Shown here: piece by piece, positions 1 to 7,081 of the stretch
Layout: each line of letters opens with the position of its first letter
How positions within the stretch are numbered: position 1 is the first letter of the stretch
DNA from: Candidatus Zixiibacteriota bacterium
GTDB taxonomy: Bacteria > RBG-13-66-14 > B26-G2 > WVWN01
Direction: 5' to 3'
DNA: 16,581 nucleotides
Assembly (NCBI GenBank): GCA_030613505.1
Contig: JAUWLW010000055.1
Span: 1-16,581 of the forward strand
The notes under the pieces: model-generated
Database searches by the model: none
Seen by the model: the letters and a program-made list of their open reading frames with translations, nothing else
Told to the model about the DNA's origin: nothing
Program-made: the position numbers and the translations under genes

Positions 1-121
1 TTCGCCTCGCCCGAGTGTAATCGGCGCCCCGTCCCAAGTCAAGGGGAAATTATGAAAGAGCGAATCGAAAGGGCTTGACGGGGGATGCCTCCGGTTTTAA
101 TATTGCTTAGGAGGTCTGGGC
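1..121. other. Upstream intergenic region, no gene recognised
   Basis: I see no convincing coding sequence here. The stretch becomes A+T richer toward the first gene and holds its candidate promoter and a good ribosome binding site. The only ATG with a nearby purine run (52) opens an eight-codon frame ending at 78, which I do not call. Confidence 0.6.
75..114 (+). promoter_or_regulatory. Candidate promoter and ribosome binding site of first propeller gene
   Basis: TTGACG at 75-80 is a good -35 box. A -10 candidate lies in the A/T run that follows: TAATAT at 98-103 (17-nt spacer, 4 of 6 matches) or TTTAAT at 96-101 (15-nt spacer, 5 of 6). AGGAGG at 109-114 is a strong Shine-Dalgarno sequence seven bases before the ATG at 122. 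The 12-nt block at 91-102 recurs at 1135-1146 upstream of the second paralogue, so the control region seems to have been duplicated with the gene. Transcription would begin almost at the ribosome binding site. Confidence 0.45.
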
Positions 122-1123
122 ATGAAGAAACTGATGCGATACTGCGGCCTTGGGGCGTTACTCGCCGGGGTCGCATTTTGCCTTCCGAACTGCGACGACA
201 ACGGAACCGGGCCTAATCCCTACGACGGCCCCTGGAAGATCGTGGCCTGTCCGGAGGGCCCTTCATATCTGAACGGGGTATTTTTCCTAAATCCTAATTT
301 GGGTTACGCGGTAGGTTGTGAGTATATTTTAAAGTACGACGGCGGCGCTTGGGAAATAGATTACGAATACCCGGTGCAGGAAGGAAAAATATCGGCCGGT
401 TTTTACGACATATGGTTCAACGCCCCGGACGACGGTTGGGTAATAGGAAGTTGGTACGATGACGGCAATAAAGTCCGCAAGGGTTTAATAATGCGATACG
501 ACGGAGTTAAATGGCAGGAGATGGAAAACATACCAAGTAGTATCGATTGGAGATGCGTGTTCTTTTTAGACAAAAATAACGGTTGGGTCGGGGGGTACGG
601 CATCGCGCGGTGGTACGGTGACGAATGGCATTACGAAACGAACGTGGGTTTTATCACCGATATGTATTTCAACTCGCCGACGGATGGTTGGGCCGTCGCG
701 ATGCACGGTGAGCGCATCTACCACTACGACGGCTCGAGTTGGACCAGGGTTCACGACGACGCTTGGGGGATAGAATTGTATAGTATCTTCTTTACTTCGC
801 CTGACCACGGCTGGGCGGCAGGGTCCGATTGCATATCGGGGACGCAGAGCAATCTAATGAAATACGGTAACGGTAAATGGGATTATTACCGAGAACCGCC
901 GTGGGACGAAGGGATACGGCGCGGGATAAACGCCGTTAATTTTTCTAGCGGCAATAACGGTTGGGCCGTGGGGCAAACTACGTTCCGGTGGGACGGCGAG
1001 CGGTGGTGGTACGTGGATTCCCCCCGGCCGGAGATAGGGACTTTTACTGACGTATTTACGATCTCCGACGGCGAGGCTTGGGCAGTTACAGAAGGTGCGG
1101 AAATACTCCATTATGAACCTTAA
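122..1123 (+). CDS. Exported lipoprotein-like seven-repeat beta-propeller protein, copy A
   Basis: Function is unknown; this is a predicted exported surface or periplasmic protein of 333 aa. Residues 1-24 form a signal peptide (MKK, a cysteine-containing hydrophobic core, then LPNC). Cys24 or Cys20 could carry a lipid, but neither fits a strict lipobox, so lipidation is uncertain. The mature part is seven units of about 40 residues. Each has a hydrophobic strand, an N/D-rich turn, GWAVG or a variant, then an aromatic strand such as YDGxxW. The turns lie near residues 57, 105, 152, 188, 230, 281 and 317. This is typical of YCF48-, Kelch- or sialidase-like propellers, and seven units would close one ring. 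The start at 122 is set by AGGAGG at 109-114 and the signal peptide. The next gene is a tandem paralogue. The gene is clearly more A+T rich (TTA, ATA, AAA and AAT codons) than the GC-rich genes from 2304 on. Confidence 0.85.
   Translation: MKKLMRYCGLGALLAGVAFCLPNCDDNGTGPNPYDGPWKIVACPEGPSYLNGVFFLNPNLGYAVGCEYILKYDGGAWEIDYEYPVQEGKISAGFYDIWFNAPDDGWVIGSWYDDGNKVRKGLIMRYDGVKWQEMENIPSSIDWRCVFFLDKNNGWVGGYGIARWYGDEWHYETNVGFITDMYFNSPTDGWAVAMHGERIYHYDGSSWTRVHDDAWGIELYSIFFTSPDHGWAAGSDCISGTQSNLMKYGNGKWDYYREPPWDEGIRRGINAVNFSSGNNGWAVGQTTFRWDGERWWYVDSPRPEIGTFTDVFTISDGEAWAVTEGAEILHYEP
812..880 (+). repeat. 69-nt perfect repeat, copy A (partner 1866-1934)
   Basis: This 69-nt stretch inside the first propeller gene is identical, base for base, to 1866-1934 in the second gene, and the flanking bases differ. 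It encodes blade 5 (GWAAGSDCISGTQSN and following). The synonymous sites around it have diverged, so the perfect identity is a local island. Confidence 0.9.
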
Positions 1124-1175
1124 TGACCGTTGGGCCGGTTTTAATAATATTAGGCTCACAAGGTTAGGTTATAGT

Positions 1176-2183
1176 ATGAAAAAACTTCTTCGATACTGCG
1201 GCCTTGCGGCGTTCCTCGCCGGGGCCGCATTTTGCCTTCCGAACTGCGACGACAATGCCACGGGCCCGACGCCTTACACGGGCCCTTGGAAGGTCGTGCC
1301 GACGCCCGAGGGCTTAGGACCGGGGGCTTTGGACGCCGTTTTCTTCGTTAAACCCGATTTGGGTTATGCCGTAGGATGTGGCGCGTCTATAATAAAATAC
1401 GACGGGACGAGGTGGAAGATAGATTATAAGTACCCAAAACGGGAAAATGAAGGGGCGGGTTTTAACGACGTATGGTTTAACGGGCCTGACGACGGATGGG
1501 TCGTAGGGGATTGGGGTGATGGGAAAGAACAAAAAGGGTTGATAATGCATTACGACGGGGTTAAATGGAAAGAAGTAGAAAATATAGCCGGAAGCGTTTG
1601 GTGGGAATGTGTTTTCTTCTTAGACGAAAATAACGGTTGGGTCGGCGGTTACGGTATCGCGCGGTGGGACGGCTTAAAGTGGACTTACGAAACCGACATT
1701 TCGTTCATTACAGATTTGTATTTTAATTCCCCGACCGACGGCTGGGCTGTGTCGAAATACAGCGAACGTATATACCATTACGACGGCTCGAGTTGGACCA
1801 GGGTTCACGACGACCCGTGGGGGATCGAATTATATAGCATATGGTTCACGAGCCCCGACCGCGGTTGGGCGGCAGGGTCCGATTGCATATCGGGGACGCA
1901 GAGCAATCTAATGAAATACGGTAACGGTAAATGGTATTATTACTTAGGGGAACCTTGGACGGAGGGCATAAGAAGGTCTATCTACGGCGTACATTTTTCG
2001 GGCCCGAACAACGGTTGGGCCGTAGGCCAAAACACGTTCCGATGGGACGGCGAACGTTGGTGGTACGTAGAGAAGCCGCCGCCGGAAACGCACGTCGGTA
2101 CGCTATACGATGTCTATACGCTAAACGAAGACGAGGCGTGGGCGGTAGGACCCGGTCGTAAGATCCTACACTATGAACCGTAA
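1176..2183 (+). CDS. Exported lipoprotein-like seven-repeat beta-propeller protein, copy B
   Basis: Paralogue of the preceding gene, 335 aa from the ATG at 1176. I prefer that start to in-frame starts further upstream because it begins the same MKKL-RYCGL signal peptide, and the longer frame would overlap copy A. The signal peptide ends in LPNC. Seven GW/GYxxG repeat units follow, ending as in copy A with a W-A-V-x-x-x-x-x-I-L-H-Y-E-P tail, as expected if the last unit closes a seven-bladed ring. Function is not recognised; propellers of this kind usually bind proteins or glycans. The two copies differ by many substitutions but share several stretches of perfect DNA identity (30, 36 and 69 nt). 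Only 52 nt separate them. A terminator follows at 2220-2245, so the pair may form one transcript. Confidence 0.85.
   Translation: MKKLLRYCGLAAFLAGAAFCLPNCDDNATGPTPYTGPWKVVPTPEGLGPGALDAVFFVKPDLGYAVGCGASIIKYDGTRWKIDYKYPKRENEGAGFNDVWFNGPDDGWVVGDWGDGKEQKGLIMHYDGVKWKEVENIAGSVWWECVFFLDENNGWVGGYGIARWDGLKWTYETDISFITDLYFNSPTDGWAVSKYSERIYHYDGSSWTRVHDDPWGIELYSIWFTSPDRGWAAGSDCISGTQSNLMKYGNGKWYYYLGEPWTEGIRRSIYGVHFSGPNNGWAVGQNTFRWDGERWWYVEKPPPETHVGTLYDVYTLNEDEAWAVGPGRKILHYEP
1866..1934 (+). repeat. 69-nt perfect repeat, copy B (partner 812-880)
   Basis: Second copy of the 69-nt identical stretch, in the second propeller gene. Two shorter islands are shared by the same gene pair: 725-760 with 1779-1814 (36 nt) and 172-201 with 1226-1255 (30 nt). 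Confidence 0.9.
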
Positions 2184-2219
2184 GGCCAAACGAAACGAAT
2201 GGTCAAATTCCGCAATAAG

Positions 2220-2245
2220 GCCGCCCCCGGGCGGCTTTTTCTTTT
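2220..2245 (+). terminator. Rho-independent terminator after the propeller gene pair
   Basis: A 6-bp GC stem (GCCGCC at 2220-2225, GGCGGC at 2230-2235) with a 4-nt loop is followed at once by TTTTTCTTTT (2236-2245). It lies 36 nt after the stop of the second propeller gene and separates the pair from the GC-rich operon that begins at 2304. Confidence 0.9.
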
Positions 2246-2263
2246 GTATTAAGGCAAATTAGC

Positions 2264-2292
2264 TTGCCGGCCCTAAAACCGTGTGATATTAT
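2264..2292 (+). promoter_or_regulatory. Candidate promoter of the 2304-11302 operon
   Basis: TTGCCG (2264-2269, 4 of 6) and TATTAT (2287-2292, 5 of 6) are separated by exactly 17 nt. Transcription would begin near 2299, only a few bases before the ATG at 2304, giving a nearly leaderless mRNA. No Shine-Dalgarno sequence precedes that ATG, which fits. Confidence 0.5.
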
Positions 2293-2303
2293 TGACTTAG
2301 GTT

Positions 2304-4595
2304 ATGTTCGGCACAACCCCGCGAAATTTACGGCGTTTGGGGTCGGCCTTACTGCTCGCGGCCGCGCTTTTTTTTATAGGCGCCGCCCGGGGCCAGGGCG
2401 ACCAGGACGTCGCCGACGAAGGCCAGAGCGTCGAGGCCTTCCCCATCCCGGAGGGCCACCTCACGGCGGTGTACGCCGACGTCGCCCCCCGCGTCGACGG
2501 CGTCCTCGACGACCGCTGCTGGCGCGACGCCGCCCGCCGGCCCACCGCCACCGCCTCCGGCTTCACCTACCGCGGCCTGCCCTACCTCCTGTGGGCCGAC
2601 GAGCAGACCACCGTCTACGTCGCCTACGACGAGGAGTACCTCTATATCGGCGCCAGGTGCGAGGTGGACAGCGCCGACGACATCGTCGCCCGCGTCCTGA
2701 CCCGCGACGCCAAACTGTGGTACGACGACATGTTCGAGGTCTTCCTCGACACCTTTCACGACCGCAAGTCGTCTTACTACTTCGCCGTCAACCCCCTCAA
2801 CACGCAGATGGACGGATACCTCTCCGAAGAGGGCGAGGTCGAGAACCGGAACTGGGACGGCATCTGGTACTCGGCGACCAAGATAAACCACGACTCCTGG
2901 ACCGTCGAGATGAAGATCCCGTTCCGGACGTTCCGGTTCGGCATGTTCAACGACGAGTGGGGCGTGAACTTCGTCCGGTTCCACAAGCACGACGAAGACC
3001 AGACGGTATGGCGCGACCCGGGCGAGAACCTCTTTCGCGTCTCGCTCTTCGGGACCATGGACGCGCCGCCCCGGCGCCAGAAGCGGCCCGTCGTCGACGT
3101 CCAGCCGTACGTCTCCGGCTCGTACCGCGACCTGGCCAAGAACGAGAAGTACGAGTTCGACCACAAGGAGGGTTTGGACGTCGCCGCGCGGCTGTTGCCC
3201 AGCATGACCGTGGTCGGCACGTTCCGGCCCGATTTCGCGCAGGTGGAGGCGGACCCCTACCGCATCAACCTCACCGACGAGGAACTGTTCTACCCGGAGA
3301 AGAGGCCGTTCTTTCTGGAGGGGCAGGAGTACTTCGAGACGCCCATACTGGCGTTCTACAGCCGGCGCGTGGGCGACATCGAGTACGGCGGGAAGTTCAT
3401 AGGCCGCGTCGGGCCAACCCACCTCTACGCGCTCGGCCTCGACGCCGAGGAGTTCCTGGAGGACCCGGAGAACCCCGGCGGCCCCCACCGGTTTGCCTTC
3501 ACCGGCGCCCGCGTGAAGCAGGACATCACCGAGCACGCGTCGGCGGGCTTCTTGGGCGTCCGGCGGACCGGCGAAAGCTGGCGCAACAACGACGCCCTCA
3601 GCGGCGACGCCACGATATCTTTCAACGACGAGGCTATCTTCTCGGGCCAGTTTCTGCACGTTGACGACGGCCGGACCGGCATCTCCGACCACGGCCTGGA
3701 CCTCTCGCTCACGCGCTACACCTCCGGCCTGTCGCTGGGCGCGGGATACGCCGACCTCGGCCCGCGCCTCGACATCCTGAAGACGGCCTACATCCCCTAC
3801 GACGACGTCAAGGGTTATTGGGGTTGGGCCGACTACGACCTGTGGCTCTACCGCTGGGGTATAAAGAAGCTGAACGCCAACGTCGACCACGAGCACTACC
3901 ACAATCACGGCGTGATCTTCAAGACGCCGCCGACGAAAAGCGACCCCACGCCCGAGGACGTCCACCGACTGCAGCGCGAAGGGGCGGCGGGCGAAGTGGG
4001 CGTTTACTTCGAAAACCGCATCACGGCGAGGTTCCTGGCCGAACACAACTACCGCCAGGAGACGCTTCGACTCATAGCCCTTAACCCGTTCCACCCCTTC
4101 CTGCCGCCGGTGCGCGTCTTCCCGGCGCGCGAGCGCTTCGCCAACCGGTACTACGCCGGCACCATCGGCTATAACCTCGATGAGTGGTCGTCGGCGTACG
4201 CGTTCTACGAATGGGGGGAGCACTTCGACTACGGTTTGGATTACTGGGGCGGCGGCTTCTCGTTCAACCCCTTCTCCCGCCTGACGCTGGCCTACGACCT
4301 CGATTACGAGGTCTTGACCCATCCCAAAGCGCGATACGAGTTTATTATAAATCGGCTCCACGGCGAGTTGAACATAACGGACGAGCTGGCGGCGCGGGTC
4401 TTCGTCCAATCCTCCAGCGACCATGGGCATTACGCGACGAACGCTCTGCTCTCGTACGAGTTCGCCAAAGGGAGCCACGTCTATTTAGTCTACAACGAGA
4501 AGCGTTTGTTCAAGAAGCACGTGCGCGAAGAGATCGGCCGACGGCTGCTCGCCCAGATGATATTCTTGAAGGTCAACTATCTCCTCGGGTTGTAA
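2304..4595 (+). CDS. CBM9-like / DUF5916 outer-membrane beta-barrel protein
   Basis: A 763-aa predicted outer-membrane protein. An N-terminal signal peptide (basic residues 7-11, hydrophobic 14-27, AARG near 27-30) precedes a carbohydrate-binding-module-9-like domain (about 55-250) that opens with the typical DGVLDDRCW. A DUF5916-type region follows, recognisable from the family's hallmark stretch with FRPDFAQVEADP, INLTDEELFYPEKRPFF and LEG at about residues 305-345. The remainder is rich in alternating aromatic and polar strands, as in a barrel, and ends in a hydrophobic strand (LKVNYLLGL). Length fits the family. The ligand is unknown; the CBM9-like part suggests glycans, but no catalytic residues are recognised. 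The ATG at 2304 gives the signal peptide and lacks a ribosome binding site. The isomerase gene follows after 11 nt. The long open frame on the opposite strand is a composition artefact. Confidence 0.85.
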   Translation: MFGTTPRNLRRLGSALLLAAALFFIGAARGQGDQDVADEGQSVEAFPIPEGHLTAVYADVAPRVDGVLDDRCWRDAARRPTATASGFTYRGLPYLLWADEQTTVYVAYDEEYLYIGARCEVDSADDIVARVLTRDAKLWYDDMFEVFLDTFHDRKSSYYFAVNPLNTQMDGYLSEEGEVENRNWDGIWYSATKINHDSWTVEMKIPFRTFRFGMFNDEWGVNFVRFHKHDEDQTVWRDPGENLFRVSLFGTMDAPPRRQKRPVVDVQPYVSGSYRDLAKNEKYEFDHKEGLDVAARLLPSMTVVGTFRPDFAQVEADPYRINLTDEELFYPEKRPFFLEGQEYFETPILAFYSRRVGDIEYGGKFIGRVGPTHLYALGLDAEEFLEDPENPGGPHRFAFTGARVKQDITEHASAGFLGVRRTGESWRNNDALSGDATISFNDEAIFSGQFLHVDDGRTGISDHGLDLSLTRYTSGLSLGAGYADLGPRLDILKTAYIPYDDVKGYWGWADYDLWLYRWGIKKLNANVDHEHYHNHGVIFKTPPTKSDPTPEDVHRLQREGAAGEVGVYFENRITARFLAEHNYRQETLRLIALNPFHPFLPPVRVFPARERFANRYYAGTIGYNLDEWSSAYAFYEWGEHFDYGLDYWGGGFSFNPFSRLTLAYDLDYEVLTHPKARYEFIINRLHGELNITDELAARVFVQSSSDHGHYATNALLSYEFAKGSHVYLVYNEKRLFKKHVREEIGRRLLAQMIFLKVNYLLGL

Positions 4596-4606
4596 AGGAG
4601 GGCGCC

Positions 4607-5671
4607 GTGACGGACGAAACGATATTGGACCAACCCGCGCGGTACGCCGAGGTCGACGCCGACGACGCGGCCTCGCTTATCCGCGACCTCCCGGAACAGC
4701 TGGAAGAGGGCGAAGCGCTGGGCGAGGCGGCGGCTCGGCCGGCTCCGGGCGGCGTAGGCGGAGTCGCGTTCTTGGGGATGGGCGGCTCGGGCGTCGTGGG
4801 GCGCGTGTTGGCGGCTGTTTTGGAAGCGCGCTGGGAGACTCCGACGGTCGTAGTACGAGACTTCAACGTTCCGGCCTGGGTCGACGCGACGACACTCGTG
4901 GTCGCTATCTCGTACTCCGGTAATACCCTCGAGACGCTGACGGCGGCGGAGGAGGCGCTGACACAGGGCGCGTCGCTGGCGGCGGTGACGAGCGGCGGCC
5001 GGCTGGAGGAGTTGGCCCAGGCGTCGTCGTCTCCGTGCGTTAAGGTACCCGCGGGCAGGCCGCCGCGCTGTGCGTTCGGTTACATGGCCGGCGGCCTGGC
5101 GGCTTACTTCCGTGCGTCCGGTTTGTTCGACTTCCCGGCCGCGGCCGCGGTAGCGTCCCACCTGCGGGAATGTTGGCCCAAGTGGGGGTTCGACGTTCCC
5201 GCCGCCGAGAACGCGGCCAAGGCATTGGCGCGGGCGCTGCGCGACGCCGGCGGCGCCGCGGTTTACGGCGCCGGGCCGCTCGCGGCCCTCGCCGCGGAGC
5301 GCTGCCGGACCCAACTCGCCGAAAACGCCAAGTACTACGCCTCGGGCAACTTTTTTCCGGAGCTCAGCCACAACGAGCTCGTCGCGTACGAGGTACCCAA
5401 CGACGTGGCGACGCGGCTGCACGTCGTCGTCTTCCGGCCGGCGCGCGAGGCCGAAGTCGAAGCGCGCCAGGTGGACGCCGCGCTCGAGCTAATAGCTCCC
5501 GTCGTCCGTGGCGTAACCGAAGTGCGCGCCGTCGCGGAAGAGGATATGGCCGCGCTCTTCGAGCTCATCTACTTCGGCGACCTGGTGTCGTACTACCTGT
5601 CGCTTCTGCGCGGCGTTGACCCGACGCCGGTGGCGAGCATCGCGAAGTTGAAGGAGAAGCTCGAGTCGTGA
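4607..5671 (+). CDS. Bifunctional phosphoglucose/phosphomannose isomerase (SIS domain)
   Basis: A 354-aa cytoplasmic isomerase interconverting fructose 6-phosphate with glucose 6-phosphate and mannose 6-phosphate, which links glycolysis to nucleotide-sugar supply. Two SIS sub-domains are visible: GMGGSG at residues 57-62 and SYSGNT at 102-107 bind the sugar phosphate. PRCAFGYM (153-160) and ENAKYYA (239-245) with ELSHNE (252-257) match the PGI/PMI family. The 16-residue distance between Glu239 and His255 fits the catalytic Glu/His pair I recall from the archaeal enzymes. The start is GTG 4607, because AAGGAGGG (4595-4602) sits just upstream; the open frame extends further upstream only as a shadow of the outer-membrane gene. 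It is followed closely by rsmB and a glycan flippase and transferase set, so it may supply sugar phosphates for surface polysaccharide. Confidence 0.85.
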   Translation: MTDETILDQPARYAEVDADDAASLIRDLPEQLEEGEALGEAAARPAPGGVGGVAFLGMGGSGVVGRVLAAVLEARWETPTVVVRDFNVPAWVDATTLVVAISYSGNTLETLTAAEEALTQGASLAAVTSGGRLEELAQASSSPCVKVPAGRPPRCAFGYMAGGLAAYFRASGLFDFPAAAAVASHLRECWPKWGFDVPAAENAAKALARALRDAGGAAVYGAGPLAALAAERCRTQLAENAKYYASGNFFPELSHNELVAYEVPNDVATRLHVVVFRPAREAEVEARQVDAALELIAPVVRGVTEVRAVAEEDMAALFELIYFGDLVSYYLSLLRGVDPTPVASIAKLKEKLES

Positions 5672-5749
5672 AGGCCGCCGGGCGTGCCGTCGTTCGTAGC
5701 CGCGCAGCGTTCGGTTTTTATTATCAAGGCGTTTAGGTCATCCGCAGCT

Positions 5750-7081
5750 ATGGCTCGGGAGATAGAAGAGCAGGCCGGCGCGTACTCGCCGCGGGCGGCC
5801 GCCGTCGCGGCGTTGGCCGCGGTCCGGCGCGGGGCCAAGTTGGGCCGCGCGCTCGAGCGCGCCGTGCGAAGCAAGTTCGGGCGGCGCAACGCCACCTTCG
5901 CCGAGGAGCTCGTCAAGAACGTCGTCCGCCACAAGACCTTCCTCGATTACCAGCTCGAGCGCGCGGCGACCAAATCCCTTCGGAAAGTACCGGCCGCGGT
6001 CCTGGATATAATGCGCGTCGGCGCCGCGGAGTTATTATTTATGAACACGCCGGCGTACGCCGCGGTGGACCAGGCCGTCGCCGCCGCGAAGGCGTCCCGG
6101 TACGCCGGCCTCGCTCCCTTCGTCAACGGCTTGCTCCGCCGCGTCGCCTCGTGGGAGGCGCCGGCGCTTCCCGACGGCGACGACGTCGCGCGGTTGGCGG
6201 TCGCGTATTCTCATCCCGAATGGCTTGTCCGGCGTTGGCTCGAGCGGTTGGGTCGGGTCGAAGGCGAGGAATTGTTAAGGGCAAACAACGCTCCCGCGCC
6301 GCTTAACGTCTACGTCAACCCGGCGCGAACGAGCCGCGACGAGCTGGCCGCCCGCTTGTCGGCGGAGGGCTGCGCCGTGACGGACGGGCCGTTCGGATCG
6401 CTGGCGGTGGCGTTGGGGGATACGGGCCTTGTCGAACTCGACGCTTTCCGGGAGGGTTTGTTCGTCGTGCTCGACCCGGCGTCGTCGCTCGGGCCGCGCG
6501 CGCTCGCGCCGCCGGCGGGCGCGACGGTATGGGACCTGTGCGCCGGCGCGGGGGGCAAGGCGGTCCAGCTCGCCTGGGCCGTGGGCCCGGGCGGCGAAGT
6601 CGTGGCCGTGGATAATAACGGACGGAAGTTAAAGGCGTGCGCCGCCGCCGCGACGCGGCTCGGCTTGGAAAATATCGACGTCCGCAAGGCGGACATATTG
6701 AAAGACGAGCTGCCGCGGGCCGATTACGTTTTTTTGGACGTGCCCTGCACGAATCTGGGCGTGATAAGGCGCAAGCCTGACGTGAAATGGCGCGTGCGGG
6801 AAGGCGACGTCGCCGCCGCGGCCGCGACGCAGGAGGCCATGCTCACCCGGGCCGTCGACATGCTGGCGCCGGGCGGCACGGTCGTCTACAACGTTTGCTC
6901 GCTCGAGCCGGAGGAGAATGAGCGCGTGGTGGAGAACGTGACGGCGCGTACTTCGGCGGAGCTCGTGCCGTGTCGCGGCGACGAGTTCGGCGACGTCTGC
7001 GACGGACCGTACCTTCGGACCTGGCCCCACCGCCACGGCTGCAACGGCGGTTTCGCCGCGACGCTTCGGAGGCGGCGTTGA
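5750..7081 (+). CDS. rsmB: 16S rRNA (cytosine-C5)-methyltransferase RsmB
   Basis: A 443-aa S-adenosylmethionine-dependent enzyme expected to make m5C967 in 16S rRNA. The N-terminal NusB-like RNA-binding domain is at about 13-140. The RsmB/NOP2 catalytic domain follows, with motif I DLCAGAGGK at 262-270, a SAM-binding acidic residue in VAVDNN (285-290), motif IV DVPC at 330-333 and the nucleophile motif VCS with Cys383 (382-384). Both expected cysteines, 333 and 383, are present. Motif I departs from the usual CAAPGGKT and motif IV from the usual PCSGxG, which is unusual but keeps the key residues. I prefer ATG 5750 because E. coli RsmB is 429 aa and its domain starts similarly. A GTG at 5684 would add 22 residues and close the gap to the upstream stop. 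Neither start has a strong ribosome binding site. Its stop overlaps the flippase start. Confidence 0.88.
   Translation: MAREIEEQAGAYSPRAAAVAALAAVRRGAKLGRALERAVRSKFGRRNATFAEELVKNVVRHKTFLDYQLERAATKSLRKVPAAVLDIMRVGAAELLFMNTPAYAAVDQAVAAAKASRYAGLAPFVNGLLRRVASWEAPALPDGDDVARLAVAYSHPEWLVRRWLERLGRVEGEELLRANNAPAPLNVYVNPARTSRDELAARLSAEGCAVTDGPFGSLAVALGDTGLVELDAFREGLFVVLDPASSLGPRALAPPAGATVWDLCAGAGGKAVQLAWAVGPGGEVVAVDNNGRKLKACAAAATRLGLENIDVRKADILKDELPRADYVFLDVPCTNLGVIRRKPDVKWRVREGDVAAAAATQEAMLTRAVDMLAPGGTVVYNVCSLEPEENERVVENVTARTSAELVPCRGDEFGDVCDGPYLRTWPHRHGCNGGFAATLRRRR

Noticed and set aside
52-78. Eight-codon frame with a purine-rich stretch before its ATG
   Set aside because: Too short and without a leader-peptide pattern or attenuator structure; it probably arises by chance near the promoter.
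1131-1175. Separate promoter and ribosome binding site for the second propeller gene
   Set aside because: The A/T block resembles that before the first gene, but no -35 box at suitable spacing and only a weak AGG-type binding site are present, so I do not call it.
2264-3664. 466-codon frame on the plus strand overlapping the DUF5916 gene
   Set aside because: Its translation is an Arg/Pro-rich string typical of an out-of-frame reading of GC-rich DNA.
2349-4478. 709-codon open frame on the minus strand
   Set aside because: It mirrors the codon structure of the DUF5916 gene. The translation is low-complexity (runs of V, R, G and E) with no recognisable domain, while the plus strand has a clear signal peptide and family motifs.
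6970-7077. N-terminal extension of the flippase
   Set aside because: The extension is an Arg-rich shadow of rsmB, and TTG 7078 has a strong ribosome binding site.
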